Counted from the first letter of the stretch, positions 1-10,596 are shown. The stretch is DNA of 64,000 nucleotides from Tessaracoccus defluvii (GCF_014489575.1 NZ_CP060789.1:3720001-3784000); one strand, 5' to 3'. Notes: a model not told the origin generated them from the sequence alone. Numbers and translations: made by a program.

Positions 1-1
1 G

Positions 2-1540
2 GCGCGTCAGGTTCAACTCGACTGCATCGGGATCGCGCCGGAGGCCGTACCGATCGACCCGGCGCGCATCCGCCACCACCGTCTCGAGGACCCCGTGCCG
101 CTGGACGCCGCGATCGCTGCAGCCGCGGCGACCATCGACAAGTGCGCCACTCACGACGTGACCGCTGCCGCCGGCCGCGCCGACGACCTGGGCGGAGGCG
201 TGTGGGAGAGCTGGCTCGTCCTGGTCAATGGGGCGCTGTCGAGCAGCCCGCTCGACCGGCTGCTCGCCCTCGTCGAGGATCATCCGGCGCGGAACGGCAC
301 GGCCGTCGTCATGGTCGCCGACACCGAGCCCGTCCGTGGCCTCGGCGTCCGACTGACCGGGCAGGGCCGGGTGCTCATCCCGTCGCTCGGCCTCGACCTG
401 ATCGCAAACGGACTCACCCCCGCCGAAGCTGAGGGCTGCGCCCGGCTCCTGGCCCACGCCGAGCTGCTCAGTGACGTCGAGATACCGCCCGACGGCGACG
501 ACGGCTGGCGCGAGTACTGCGACGCCGCCGGAGCGATCCGTGACGAACTCGTGCTGCCCCGCCAGACAGACCCCGTGTCCGAGCCGGGGGCGACGGTGAT
601 TCCAGCCCCGGACGCTGAGGTCCTCGACGTGGCTGCGACCACCGCGGACGACCTGCAGCAGCTCGCTCCGCACGTGCCCGACAAGGTCCGGGCAGCAGTC
701 GAGCGCTCCGACCCCGATCTGGACGCCGACCTGGCCGCCTGGGCTGCTGGGACCCGCCCGCACCTACGGCTACTCGGCCCCATCCAGGCGCGAACCGGGA
801 CGACCGGCACGCCAACGGTAGTGGCGAAGCGCAAGGCCTTCTACACCGAGTTGCTGGCCTTCCTCGTGCTGCACCCCCAAGGCGTCAGCATCGACCAGGT
901 GGTCGATGCATTCGGGACTGACGCCACCCAGATGCGAGTCCACCTCTCGAAGTTGCGGAGCTGGCTCGGTGTCGACCCCATCACCGGCGGCAACTATCTG
1001 CCGGACGCCACGAAGTCCCCGGCGGGCATCGCCCGAGGCATGGGTGTCTACCAGCTGGTCGGCGTTCTGGCCGACATCGACCTCTTCCGCCGACTCCGGT
1101 CACGCGGCCAGGCTCGCGGTCCCGAGGGCCTCAGCGACCTGCAGGCCGCCTTGGGGTTGGTCACCGGAGAGCCCTTCACGGGCCAACGAGGGCGCGGATG
1201 GGCTTGGCTCGCCGACGGCGTCCGCATCGACCAGCACATGGTGTGCGCCGTCGTCGACGTGGCCCACACGGTCACGATCGCGGCGCTGCACACTGGCGAT
1301 CTTGCGTTAGCCCGCAGGACCACCGAGACAGCGCTGGTCGCGGCCCCGTACGAGGACACGCCGAGGCTCGACCTGGCAGCTGTCCTGGCTGCCGAGGGCG
1401 ACCGGCAGGCCGCCGAACGCATGCTTCAAGAGGACGTCAGCAACCGCGCCGACGACGGCGATGCCCCCGACGATCTACCCGAGCGAACCGCCGAACTCGT
1501 CGCCAGCGCGCTCTGGCTGAAGAAGGGACGCGTCGCCTGA
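2..1540 (+). CDS. BTAD-like regulatory protein, 5' partial
   Basis: The frame is open from the first base of the window, so the N-terminus lies upstream. A GTG at 95 is only an internal codon. The C-terminal third (roughly from LRLLGPIQ at nucleotide 765 onward) reads like the winged-helix plus helical BTAD architecture of actinobacterial SARP/LysM-type regulators: an HTH-like stretch (VDAFGTDATQMRVHLSKLR) is followed by helices typical of BTAD. Related proteins are common next to transfer or replication genes of actinobacterial integrative elements, and the location inside the island fits that. Which genes it controls cannot be seen. The domain call rests on pattern recognition, and the missing N-terminus could carry a LysM or membrane region. 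Confidence 0.7.
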   Translation, partial: ARQVQLDCIGIAPEAVPIDPARIRHHRLEDPVPLDAAIAAAAATIDKCATHDVTAAAGRADDLGGGVWESWLVLVNGALSSSPLDRLLALVEDHPARNGTAVVMVADTEPVRGLGVRLTGQGRVLIPSLGLDLIANGLTPAEAEGCARLLAHAELLSDVEIPPDGDDGWREYCDAAGAIRDELVLPRQTDPVSEPGATVIPAPDAEVLDVAATTADDLQQLAPHVPDKVRAAVERSDPDLDADLAAWAAGTRPHLRLLGPIQARTGTTGTPTVVAKRKAFYTELLAFLVLHPQGVSIDQVVDAFGTDATQMRVHLSKLRSWLGVDPITGGNYLPDATKSPAGIARGMGVYQLVGVLADIDLFRRLRSRGQARGPEGLSDLQAALGLVTGEPFTGQRGRGWAWLADGVRIDQHMVCAVVDVAHTVTIAALHTGDLALARRTTETALVAAPYEDTPRLDLAAVLAAEGDRQAAERMLQEDVSNRADDGDAPDDLPERTAELVASALWLKKGRVA

Positions 1541-1636
1541 ACGGGGCTCATGCCGATCCACGTGGCGCTGCTTGGGGACCTTTCGCCGATCTGTATGGGC
1601 GGCGACGCCGAGGTCTAGGGCGTGACGTCGTCCAAC

Positions 1637-1753
1637 ATGCCGATGACACGGCGCTCTTCCGTCACCCCCGAGGCTGATGCGGACCTTGGCCAGGAGTGGG
1701 CGGAAATCGACCAAGTGGAATTCGAGACGCCCGACCGGCTTCTCGAGGTTTGA
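1637..1753 (+). CDS. possible 38-residue small protein in a 378-bp gap
   Basis: The gap between 1540 and 1919 holds no recognisable gene. One short frame, ATG at 1637 to TGA at 1753, encodes an acidic, protein-like peptide (PEADADLGQEWAEIDQ). It may be a real small gene or the remnant of a longer one. There is no clear ribosome binding site. Nothing else stands out in 1541-1918. Confidence 0.25.
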   Translation: MPMTRRSSVTPEADADLGQEWAEIDQVEFETPDRLLEV

Positions 1754-1918
1754 CTTCCGCCAGAAGCTCAGGACCAGCGCAGTCCCTCTCTCTGGGGAGG
1801 CGTCTGTTGCCCACTTCTCAAGGTCCTCCTCGGCTCGTTTGGCTGAGCACGTGCCCGGTTGTCGGTGCGGTGCGAGACACTGGTGGCCTCTGCTGGCACT
1901 GGGCTATGGGGGGTGACC

Positions 1919-4900
1919 TTGGACGAGGACGAGTTCGCGCATTACGTCGAGCTTGGCCGGGGTAACGCACGCATGATCGAACTCGCAACGAACCACTGCC
2001 AGAACGTGCGGTTCGTCGAATGCGGTGGCCAAGGCATGCTCGAGGAGTCGACCGGGCTGCCGTTGAACATGCGCCGGGTCGAGTGCACAGTCGCCATCGG
2101 AAACACGGCCGGGATGCGCATCGATGGCATCGCGCTCGACTTCTTCGCCGAACACTGCCCCGGTTGCCCTGAACGGAATCCGACCGGTCAGCTCCCGAAC
2201 CTGGAGACCGAGTTCCAAAAGCGCCAGGAAGCAGCAGCCGCATCTGAGGCCGAGGCCGCCGAAGTCAAACGAAAGCTCAGCATTGCCCGGGCGGCACGCG
2301 TCGAACGACGACGAAGCCTCCGCGCATCTGCTGACCCTGCCGCGGCGAACATCCTGGATGATCTCGACATGATCGACGCGGACCCGGAAGCAGGCTCCGA
2401 CTCCGACCAGCAAAGAAAGGCCGGGCAACGCCTGACCGCGGTCGCCGGACGAGCACATGACCGATTCAGCCTCGGCATTATCGACGAGCTTTTTGACGCG
2501 GTCGCAACCGTCGGGTCGGTCGAACTCCTCGAACCTCTCCGCCACCTCACCGCTAAGAGTCCCGAACTGGCAGACCGGCTGGTTGCGACCGCCGTCACCG
2601 TGCTCAAGGAGAGGGCAAGCCTTGAAGCCGGTCGTTGTCTCAGCGACCACCCCGCCCGCGTGACCGCTGACATGGTCGATGAGGCACTTATCCGTTCGGC
2701 AGCTGTGCTCGCCGGGTCGAAGACACCAGACGACCACCGCTTCTCCGGTCCATCTCCCGTCGTCACCGCGAACGACCCTGAACCCATCCGCGTGCTCGCC
2801 GACGTAGCCCCCGATGCGGTAGTCCGGACCCTTGCCGCGATGCTTCCCCATCCCGAAGTGAAGGGCTTCATCCTCCCCTCGACCGTCCGCCGCCCCCGGG
2901 CATCCGACTTCGACCGCCAAGCCGCCGCCGGCACAATCGATCACCTCGCAAGCACCCACCTCGACCTGGCGGTCAGCCTTCTCCCGAGTCTCGCCATCTC
3001 CTTGGGCGTGGCGCCCGCCGACCGTTACGACACCGGCACCCTAGGTTCTGCAGAGCGGGCCCTTGGCCGCATCTTGATCGAAGATCCTGCCCGGGTCGTC
3101 TCCATGTTTGAGCGGGCCGGCCGACACGGATCAGGGGACATCCGCAAGGGCCTCATCGGTGCCGCTCGCCGCGCGGTCGACATGGTCGACCCCGAGAACA
3201 GGTTCCGTCGCGCACAGGACCCACGCCTCGACGAGCCAGCAGCTCAAAGTGTTGTCGACGCAGCATTCCCCTTCTTGATCGCGCGCACTGATGAGACCTG
3301 GGGCTCAGACGCCACGTTCGAGGCGGCCGAGGCCATCGAAAACATCGGGCGACGACTAGGCGAAACCCTCCAGCCGCACATCGACACGACCCTCGGCGCC
3401 TTCATCACGCTCACCCGGCACCGGCTTGAGACACCACAGAGGACGCTCATTAGCACAGGGCCCGAGGATCCGCTCGCGCACCTTGAGGCGCTAGGACGAA
3501 GCCACAGCCTCTACCAGGCGTCCCGACGGTTACTCAGCGCTGTCGAAGAAGCGGCAGCGACCGACCCCGTTGGCATTTGCGGCACCATCTGCACTTTGAT
3601 CACCAACGAACGGGACTGTAACTTCGGCGTGGAGGTCATCACACCCCTCCTCGAAACGCTCGGGAACATCGGAAGCCGTCTTGGGAGCCAACCCGGTGTG
3701 CTCCAAGCCATCCTGCCTACGCTCCACACCTACCTCGTCGATGCCGAACCCGGCCCCCGCGGTTACGCGCTAAAAGCATGGACGGACGTCGGGAGTCGTC
3801 ACCCGGTGCCGTCGACTGTCTCCGACCTCCTGCCCGCTCTGGTCACCGACCCCTACGTTGTCGTGATCCAGGCAGTCCTCGCCGCAGCCACTCGTCTGAC
3901 GTGGACCAAGCGCGAAGACCGAGGCCGTCTCGCGCTGTACGCCAGCAGCCTGGTCGCAACCCTTGAGCTACCGGAGCGCGTCGAACTCCTCCTTACCGCA
4001 CTCGCGGCCGTGCGTCGGCACGTCTCTAGCCTCGACGCCCTCAACAAGGTCGAGAAGCACGCACTCGCTCGCCTCCCCACGCTCGAATGGCACCTCGCAA
4101 GTAAGGTCATCGAACAACCGTGGCAACCCAACGCACGCGTCTCACCCGAGCTCGCGCGCCTTTGGCTTGCGTACGCGCCCCAGCGCACTTACGGGCTGCG
4201 CCAAGGTGACGAGGCCGAGGAAGCGCTCAACGGCCTACTCGACTGCAGCATCGGGCTTCTCGGTCTCCCTGCAGCCGACATCATCGCCATCGGCTCGCGG
4301 CACTCACCGGAATCACACTACGGTTCCGCGGAGTACGCCGAGGTGCTCGCCCGCGCCGAACGCCGCAGTGACGTTGTTGAACTCCTCAAGGCCGCGCTCG
4401 GCCGCATCCCCGACAACCGGGCGAACGCATCGAAAAGAGCATTCCTCAGCCTCGCCTTGGCCACTGCGCGCCTGCACACCGCCCTCGCTGCCTTCGAAGT
4501 CACCGGCATGCCCACCAGCGACCCCGCACCAGTACAGACTGCCGTTGACGGCATCGCAGCAGCCGTCGAACTCAGCCAACCCTTGACCAGCGATGACAAG
4601 AAGTGGCTCAAACGGTTTGAGCACGCTGCCGCCACCCGCGCCGCCATCAGCTGCGACCTACTGAACCTTCCCTATCCAGACGTCATTGCGGCCGCCCTCA
4701 CCAGAAGCGGCCACGAACTCATCTCCGCAAGGGCAGCCGCGGACCCGGCCGACGACCTCAGACGCCGCGCACAGAACCTGCGCCGTCACTCGAAGTCGTT
4801 GAGCAAGGCCCGCCGCTCGACCGGAACTGCCACCCACCGCGGAGTCAGCGTCACTAGCAGGCTCCTCGACTGCGCCGCTCACCTGCTCGATGCAGAAGCA

Positions 4901-6196
4901 GCCGAACTCAACGCCGACCTCGCCCAGGCCAGAGCCCACCGCTCCGCGGCTCAACGTCGCGCAGCCGCGATCGACCTCACGAGCTTCCGTCCTGATGATC
5001 CACTCTTGGCGCGGGCACGAGAGCTCCATGCCATTCTTTCGGCCACCAACGAACGACTCGACGTCACCGGCATCGCAAACCAAGCTGCGCGACTCCCGAC
5101 CCCACTGCTGTTCATCCGCTCGGCCGATCAGGGCCGAAGCCACGGCCGATCTTGGCATCCGCAACCCGACCCTCAGCCTGACAGCCCCAACATCGCTGTG
5201 ACCCTGGTCTCCATCGATGACAGGCTCCTCACGGGCCCGGCTGTCGTCGACCCTACCCTCACCCACACCATCACCCTTCAAGTCCAAACTGACCCTTGGC
5301 CGGCCTGGGCCACCCGCCTCGACGCCGAACTCGTCAGCACCCTCAACCACCAGGAACTTGAACGCCCAACGCTGTCCTGGCAGAGGAACCAACACACCGC
5401 CGATCAGCACACATTCGAAGGAACCGGATCACTTCACGTCCGCTATTCAGTGCCCGCAACCCAGCAGGCGCCACCGGTGCTGGTACGTCTCAGCTGGCGC
5501 GGCGTCGACCCGGAGGGCAACCCCCTGAGCCAAGAACTCGATGTCGCCGGCCACCGCGAGTTCCGCGTCCGGCCATTCGACCCTGCTCGCGACGCCACCA
5601 CTCAGTACGAAGTGTTCGACGAGCATCTTCTTGCCATCTATGAGAACCTCGCCGGCGCCGGCTACCCCCACAACCAGCTGGAAGCGTTCGCCCGGCTCCT
5701 CAACGCCATCTCCCGCATCGGACTGGCCATGACATGGAACAAGAAATACCGGCGCGGCCAGTACGTCAAGGAACGCGATTTCCACAATGACCTCCACAAC
5801 GCCCTCCTCGCCGACCCCACACTCGAGGGACGCGTCGAGCGAGGCACTCCGCTCGCCCTCGGATATCTCGACACACGCCATGACGGAATCACAGCCGAAC
5901 TGAAAGTGGCTCGCGACCAACCAGTTACGCCCGAGACAGCCGTCAAGTACATCGGTCAGCCCACCCAGTACGCGGCTGCCGACGGCACTAGGCTTTCCAT
6001 CCTCGTCATCCTCGACATGAGCCGAAAGACCCTTCCCATTGGTACGCCGGAGAACTACCTGTTCGTACTCAATCCTCAGCAACACGGCATGACCGAACCC
6101 CATTCGCCCAGCGTGGTCGTAACCCTCGTTATCAATGGCAACCTTCCAGTGCCGAGCAGTTGGTCCCGGCGAAAGACTCCCACCCGCGAACGCTAA
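1919..6196 (+). CDS. giant repeat protein with C-terminal PD-(D/E)XK nuclease motif
   Basis: This 1,425-residue protein was not recognised as a named family. TTG at 1919 is chosen as the start because a G-rich Shine-Dalgarno (1908-1913) lies 5 nt upstream; GTG 1913 and TTG 1859 are alternatives. The N-terminus has a cysteine cluster (NHC, VECGG, CPGCP, about residues 25-90) that may bind a metal, followed by a charged coiled-coil-like stretch. About residues 150-950 are alanine- and leucine-rich helical repeats of HEAT/ARM character. The last 130 residues carry DGITAELKV (D1322, E1327, K1329) and then a Gln-containing segment (GQPTQY), matching the PD-(D/E)XK nuclease core. It converges on the gene at 6444-8942, which has its own nuclease motif. 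A scaffold-plus-nuclease defence protein is the best inference. Confidence 0.75.
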   Translation: MDEDEFAHYVELGRGNARMIELATNHCQNVRFVECGGQGMLEESTGLPLNMRRVECTVAIGNTAGMRIDGIALDFFAEHCPGCPERNPTGQLPNLETEFQKRQEAAAASEAEAAEVKRKLSIARAARVERRRSLRASADPAAANILDDLDMIDADPEAGSDSDQQRKAGQRLTAVAGRAHDRFSLGIIDELFDAVATVGSVELLEPLRHLTAKSPELADRLVATAVTVLKERASLEAGRCLSDHPARVTADMVDEALIRSAAVLAGSKTPDDHRFSGPSPVVTANDPEPIRVLADVAPDAVVRTLAAMLPHPEVKGFILPSTVRRPRASDFDRQAAAGTIDHLASTHLDLAVSLLPSLAISLGVAPADRYDTGTLGSAERALGRILIEDPARVVSMFERAGRHGSGDIRKGLIGAARRAVDMVDPENRFRRAQDPRLDEPAAQSVVDAAFPFLIARTDETWGSDATFEAAEAIENIGRRLGETLQPHIDTTLGAFITLTRHRLETPQRTLISTGPEDPLAHLEALGRSHSLYQASRRLLSAVEEAAATDPVGICGTICTLITNERDCNFGVEVITPLLETLGNIGSRLGSQPGVLQAILPTLHTYLVDAEPGPRGYALKAWTDVGSRHPVPSTVSDLLPALVTDPYVVVIQAVLAAATRLTWTKREDRGRLALYASSLVATLELPERVELLLTALAAVRRHVSSLDALNKVEKHALARLPTLEWHLASKVIEQPWQPNARVSPELARLWLAYAPQRTYGLRQGDEAEEALNGLLDCSIGLLGLPAADIIAIGSRHSPESHYGSAEYAEVLARAERRSDVVELLKAALGRIPDNRANASKRAFLSLALATARLHTALAAFEVTGMPTSDPAPVQTAVDGIAAAVELSQPLTSDDKKWLKRFEHAAATRAAISCDLLNLPYPDVIAAALTRSGHELISARAAADPADDLRRRAQNLRRHSKSLSKARRSTGTATHRGVSVTSRLLDCAAHLLDAEAAELNADLAQARAHRSAAQRRAAAIDLTSFRPDDPLLARARELHAILSATNERLDVTGIANQAARLPTPLLFIRSADQGRSHGRSWHPQPDPQPDSPNIAVTLVSIDDRLLTGPAVVDPTLTHTITLQVQTDPWPAWATRLDAELVSTLNHQELERPTLSWQRNQHTADQHTFEGTGSLHVRYSVPATQQAPPVLVRLSWRGVDPEGNPLSQELDVAGHREFRVRPFDPARDATTQYEVFDEHLLAIYENLAGAGYPHNQLEAFARLLNAISRIGLAMTWNKKYRRGQYVKERDFHNDLHNALLADPTLEGRVERGTPLALGYLDTRHDGITAELKVARDQPVTPETAVKYIGQPTQYAAADGTRLSILVILDMSRKTLPIGTPENYLFVLNPQQHGMTEPHSPSVVVTLVINGNLPVPSSWSRRKTPTRER

Positions 6197-6443
6197 ACCG
6201 ATCCATCTCAATGTTCGCCGCCCATCGGCGCCGCCTCGTCACCGATTCGGACGGGAGGCGACATTGGTGGCTCAACGTGTGATTCCATCCCCCGGGGTTC
6301 CGCGGTTGGTGGGCAGACGGATCGGCTGGATTTGTGGTTTGACTAGGCCATCCCGGTGCCGCCGATACCGACGCACTAGAGCTCAGCGGTCGGGTGCCCT
6401 AGCACCCCAGCGCCGTCGCGGCGTTCGCTCGGGCGAGCCGCGG

Positions 6444-8942
6444 TCACCGACGGCGTCCGCGCTTCTTTGCTTTGGGCGAGAGCCGGCGCGGCATCTGATC
6501 GGGCGGCACCAACAGTCTTGTCTTCTCGTCCAGCTCGGGATCGGGTTCAAGCCGAGCCCCCTCGTAGAAGACACCCTCCAGCTTGCGCGTCTCCTCGGAG
6601 TACTGAAGGGCGACGGCACGCGTGATGCCGAGTTGATACTTCTTCGCATGTAGGTAGCCTCGAGCGTGCTCTTCGGCATCCTCGAATGGCCTCTGTCGAG
6701 GCCGGGTTATCCATACGAGTAGCCATGCGTTCTCCTTGGTCGATCCGATCGGCATGGTCAGGCTGCGCTCCCGGCCCAGCGGATCGCGGTTCTTCAGTAG
6801 CGCTGCGGGGTGGCGAGTCATGTCTGCTTGGGTTTTCGTGGACCCGCTGAGGAGACTCGCTCCGATGGAGAGCCATCCGAAGTCCCGCCGGTTGGCGAGC
6901 TCGGCAGCGAGGTCCTTCATCGGCGAATGCTGCAGTACCGGTTTGGGCGCTGGTGGCAGTTCCGGGTGAAGGACGCTCTGGTGCCAGCGGTCAAGAGGGT
7001 CCGTGCGAGTTGTGATGAGTTGGCGTCCTTGTTTGTCTCGCCGTCGGCGACTCGCGGTGTCGGCCCGCATGAACGGCAACTCCTGATGAACCTTGTCCGG
7101 ATCGGGTGGGACGTAGAGTCCCACGTTGAGGAAGTAGAGGAAGAGGTCGAGCTCATCCGGGGCCGCGAAGAACCGTGACGTCTCGGCGTCCCGCCGTCGT
7201 CGGAGATACAGCAGAAACTCGGCGGGCGTCTCGACTAGTTGGCCGATGAGTTGAAGGTCGTGCAGGGAGACGGTCCAAGGGATGTCGTCATCGGTCAGGA
7301 TTCCGGCATCGATCAGATCACCCGTTGCGGTTGCGACGCCTGCGAGGTCGTCCAAGCTCACTGCGATCAGATGAATCTCCCGTATCTGGGCGAGGTCCAG
7401 CCATCCTTCGCGATGCAGTCGCAGTCCGCCATCTTGTCGGATACGAGACGCAGTCCTTCCTGCTTGTCGAGAGGCATTGCCGATCATTCCAACCAAATCT
7501 CGACGCAACTTACGTGTGTCTCCTGCGCGTGCCTGCGGATTCGTCGCGATGGCCTTCGACTCGACGACGACCGCCACATCGTCGAGCACAACGAGCAGGT
7601 CACCCTCGACACGCTTCGTATAAAGGTGAGGGCGATCCTCTCGTTCGTTCGACGGGACATAATAGTCGTAGCTCGCAAACACGCGTGCGCCAGGAAGCAG
7701 CTTCTCGAAGACGTCTCGGACCCGGTCTTCCAGCACCTTGCCACGGTGCGTTTGGTAGGCATCCCACGCGTCCGTGCCTCGCAGGAGCTGTTCGGAGTTC
7801 TCACGAACCGCGGGCACGTTCATGGCGTAGTGAAGCAACACGACAGAGCCCTCGCTGTCCACGAGCAGAGGGTTGGTGCGCCAAGGATTGTCGCCGCTCG
7901 CAAATGCCACAACGTTGTCAGCAATTGATCGGGCGGGCGGCCTGAAGCGGAAGGCGTCGATCACCCCCCTCGTGGCGTCCAGGGACACCCCGGAGTGCGC
8001 AGAAACTGTTTCAGGGGAGATGGCCACCTCGGCATGCTTGGCGTTCCACGCACTGGCCCAGGACTCCTTGAACTCCACCACCTGCGCGTCGGCCGGTGCG
8101 GCGCCAGGAGCCTCGTGGTCGCTAGCCATGAGGTCGTCGAGTAGCGTGAACGTTGCCTCCAGCCGTCGAGTCCAAGCTTCCGTCTGGAGGTCATGGATTG
8201 TGTCGAGCGCTGCCAGCGCTTCCAGCGCGGTGAATCCGACCGCTGCCCTCATCGCTTCTTCGACCGTAGGTGTTCCGAAGAGGTCGCGCAGCGTCGCTGC
8301 CACCATGTCTGGGTAGGAGCTCTGGCGCATCCAAACTTCACGGAATGTCGTCGATAGCTGGATCTTCGTCAGCGTTTCGGGGTTGCCGGAAAGGTGCGCC
8401 CTCGCCATGACTTCGATCTGGGCGACGGTGAGCAGTTGATACGCGGTCGCTTGCCACGTCTCGACCTGGGCGTTTGGGTCGTCTGGCTCGGCAACGGGAG
8501 AAGGCCCGCCACCGGAAAGCGCAACCAGCATGAGCACTTCGGCGAGAGCCGGCCCCTTCTCAGTGCCGGGTCGGGTCTCGCCGGCCACGGACCACGGGAG
8601 CAGCGCGGCCCTCAGCAACTCACAGAGCTCGAACGCGTCGTACTTCTGGAGAGAGGAAGCGAGTTCGCTGGAGATCTCTTCGAGAACAGCCCGAGCATTC
8701 GCCGCCGGCGCACCGGGGGCAAGCAGCCGCTCGAGCCAGCGCTCCGTGTAGTCGATGCCGGAGAGCACCTCGGTGGCGTGCCGATCGAGCGGGAGCGGAG
8801 TTCGAGCAGCCTTTCTCAGGCGCTTGAGACGAGCGGCATGCCTCTTTGGCTTTGATCCCACGAGTCGATCGAACCAGAGGGGACTGACAGTTCGGTCGAT
8901 CCGCGGGTCGCTGGCGCGATTCGGACTCCTAAGCATGCGCAT
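6444..8942 (-). CDS. large protein with central PD-(D/E)XK nuclease motif
   Basis: This 832-residue protein belongs to no family I can name. The reading frame stays open upstream to 9173, but residues before ATG 8942 read like translated non-coding DNA, and a GGGG motif sits about 5 nt before this ATG. The first 430 residues are mostly helical. At about 430-470 the sequence EGDLLVVLDDVAVVVESKA gives D448, E462 and K464, the spacing expected for a NERD/Mrr-like PD-(D/E)XK nuclease. A mixed alpha/beta region with a basic C-terminus (KAKKRGRRR) follows and may contact nucleic acid. It is convergent with the giant gene 1919-6196 across a 247-bp gap. A defence nuclease is likely but not shown. Confidence 0.75.
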   Translation of the reverse strand: MRMLRSPNRASDPRIDRTVSPLWFDRLVGSKPKRHAARLKRLRKAARTPLPLDRHATEVLSGIDYTERWLERLLAPGAPAANARAVLEEISSELASSLQKYDAFELCELLRAALLPWSVAGETRPGTEKGPALAEVLMLVALSGGGPSPVAEPDDPNAQVETWQATAYQLLTVAQIEVMARAHLSGNPETLTKIQLSTTFREVWMRQSSYPDMVAATLRDLFGTPTVEEAMRAAVGFTALEALAALDTIHDLQTEAWTRRLEATFTLLDDLMASDHEAPGAAPADAQVVEFKESWASAWNAKHAEVAISPETVSAHSGVSLDATRGVIDAFRFRPPARSIADNVVAFASGDNPWRTNPLLVDSEGSVVLLHYAMNVPAVRENSEQLLRGTDAWDAYQTHRGKVLEDRVRDVFEKLLPGARVFASYDYYVPSNEREDRPHLYTKRVEGDLLVVLDDVAVVVESKAIATNPQARAGDTRKLRRDLVGMIGNASRQAGRTASRIRQDGGLRLHREGWLDLAQIREIHLIAVSLDDLAGVATATGDLIDAGILTDDDIPWTVSLHDLQLIGQLVETPAEFLLYLRRRRDAETSRFFAAPDELDLFLYFLNVGLYVPPDPDKVHQELPFMRADTASRRRRDKQGRQLITTRTDPLDRWHQSVLHPELPPAPKPVLQHSPMKDLAAELANRRDFGWLSIGASLLSGSTKTQADMTRHPAALLKNRDPLGRERSLTMPIGSTKENAWLLVWITRPRQRPFEDAEEHARGYLHAKKYQLGITRAVALQYSEETRKLEGVFYEGARLEPDPELDEKTRLLVPPDQMPRRLSPKAKKRGRRR

Positions 8943-9180
8943 CGGTCCCCGCCCGGAAGACCTCCTAGCAACCTTGTCCGGTAGGCGTGTCAGGGCACGC
9001 CTGCGGTCGGGGTCCAAGCGATCGGGCGTCGAGCCTTTCCTCATGCGTTGTGCGTGCGCAGGATCTCGCCCTCGGTGGCCACCCCTCCTCGCCGACCAGA
9101 GTGGGCACACTCTCCTGAATGCACTGTCGGACTGTGCGCGAGGGAAGCCTGGCGGCTGAAACCGCCAGCTCAACCTGTCC

Positions 9181-10596
9181 TCAGGGTGGTGCGAGGAGGG
9201 GTAGCCCGGCCCTATTCATCGCCGACATCAGGGCGGGGCGGCGCCGGTAGACCCCGCGTAAGCGGGTGATCTCGGCGTCCGCCTCGGCCCGGTGGCCTGC
9301 CGTGTCGCAGAGGGCGCGTGCCTTGACGAGGAGGTCGACGATGGCTGGGTACCGCTTCGAGTCCGGTGTGGTGAGCGACTCCAGCACCTGAGCCAGGCAC
9401 AGGCGGGCTGCCCGGAGCGGGAAGCCGTCTTCGGAGGCCTCCACGAGTTCGCGCCAAGCGTGGCCAGCGCCGAAGGCGTCCACCGCCTCCCACGCGTGCG
9501 TGACGTTCCCGTCCGCGAGGTGGAGCCTGACGAGGTGGGCACCGCCGCCGCTGTGTGCCCGCAGGGTGGCCTGCTCGAACGCCCACGTGCGTTGTTCGTC
9601 CTGGCGTCCGCACCGTTCCGCCACGTGGCTCAGCAACCGGAGGGCGTCCACGCTGAGGTCGCGGCCGAACAGTGTCCGCGCGATCGCGAGGGCGGCGTCC
9701 GGACGCCCACCCTCCAGGTAGGCGTCGACGGCGTCCTCGACGGGCACGATGGTGGGTCCCGCGCGCCAGGCGACGTCGACGCAGCCCTGGGTGACGGCTT
9801 GGTCCAGCCACGCGAGGATGTCAGCCGGCCGTCCGGCGTCACGCAGCCGGCGGAAGATCTCCCGGTAGTACGGGCGGTCACCTCCGGACAGCAGGGCGAC
9901 CGCCCGTTCGACGTCGCCGTCGTGGTCGGCCAGTTCCAGCAGCATGCGGTCGATCTCGCTGGGATAGGGGTCTGCTGCCGGTCCACCGCCGCCCAGCGTT
10001 GCGACACCCGCGCGGTAGGCGTCCCAGGCGGGCTCGTCGAACGCGTGGGCCACGGCGTCCAACGTGAGCGACGGCCAGCCGCCGTACTCGACCCGGAAAC
10101 CGACCACCCAGCGGGCCAGGCTGACCGGGTCCGGGTGGCCTGCGACCGCGCGCCCGAACAGCGCCGACGCCCGTTCGGCCACCCCGATCAGGGCGTCGGC
10201 GTTGTCGGCGTCCCGTGCCAGGTCTCCGAGCCGGGTGAGTAGGTGCTGGAGCACTCGTCGCACCACGGGGTGGGGGCCGCCGTCGAGGTGCCGCTCCAGT
10301 TCGTCGACGGTCTCCTCGACCCCTTGGACGCCGTCGTCGACGCCTTCGTAGAAGGGGTCGTGGTAGTCGAGGTCGACTCCGGCCAGCGCAGCGTCCACGG
10401 CCGAAAGGAGTTCGGAGGCCGTCGGATCGTCCTCCGGTGTGGCGCGCAGCTGCAGCGAGCGCATGGCCTCGGGGCTGTACGCCGCCATCTCGAGCACGAG
10501 CGATTGCAGCGCACGACGGTCCATTGAGCGCAGGAGCCGCTCGACGTCTGGCTTGACTGGATACCGCACGCCGCCGGGCCCGATCACGTTCTTCAC
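9181..10596 (-). CDS. helical-repeat protein resembling SWIM zinc-finger protein C-termini
   Basis: A 471-residue, acidic, alanine-rich helical protein. The tail (LRGVYRRRPALMSAMNRAGL) and repeated two-helix units resemble the C-terminal halves of bacterial SWIM zinc-finger proteins, but no SWIM motif (CxCx(n)CxH) is visible, so it is a SWIM-less relative or a general TPR-like protein. ATG 10596 follows a plausible upstream region. It is transcribed in the same direction as the gene at 6444-8942, but the 238-bp gap from its stop to that gene's ATG argues against tight coupling. The function is unknown. Confidence 0.75.
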   Translation of the reverse strand: MKNVIGPGGVRYPVKPDVERLLRSMDRRALQSLVLEMAAYSPEAMRSLQLRATPEDDPTASELLSAVDAALAGVDLDYHDPFYEGVDDGVQGVEETVDELERHLDGGPHPVVRRVLQHLLTRLGDLARDADNADALIGVAERASALFGRAVAGHPDPVSLARWVVGFRVEYGGWPSLTLDAVAHAFDEPAWDAYRAGVATLGGGGPAADPYPSEIDRMLLELADHDGDVERAVALLSGGDRPYYREIFRRLRDAGRPADILAWLDQAVTQGCVDVAWRAGPTIVPVEDAVDAYLEGGRPDAALAIARTLFGRDLSVDALRLLSHVAERCGRQDEQRTWAFEQATLRAHSGGGAHLVRLHLADGNVTHAWEAVDAFGAGHAWRELVEASEDGFPLRAARLCLAQVLESLTTPDSKRYPAIVDLLVKARALCDTAGHRAEADAEITRLRGVYRRRPALMSAMNRAGLPLLAPP

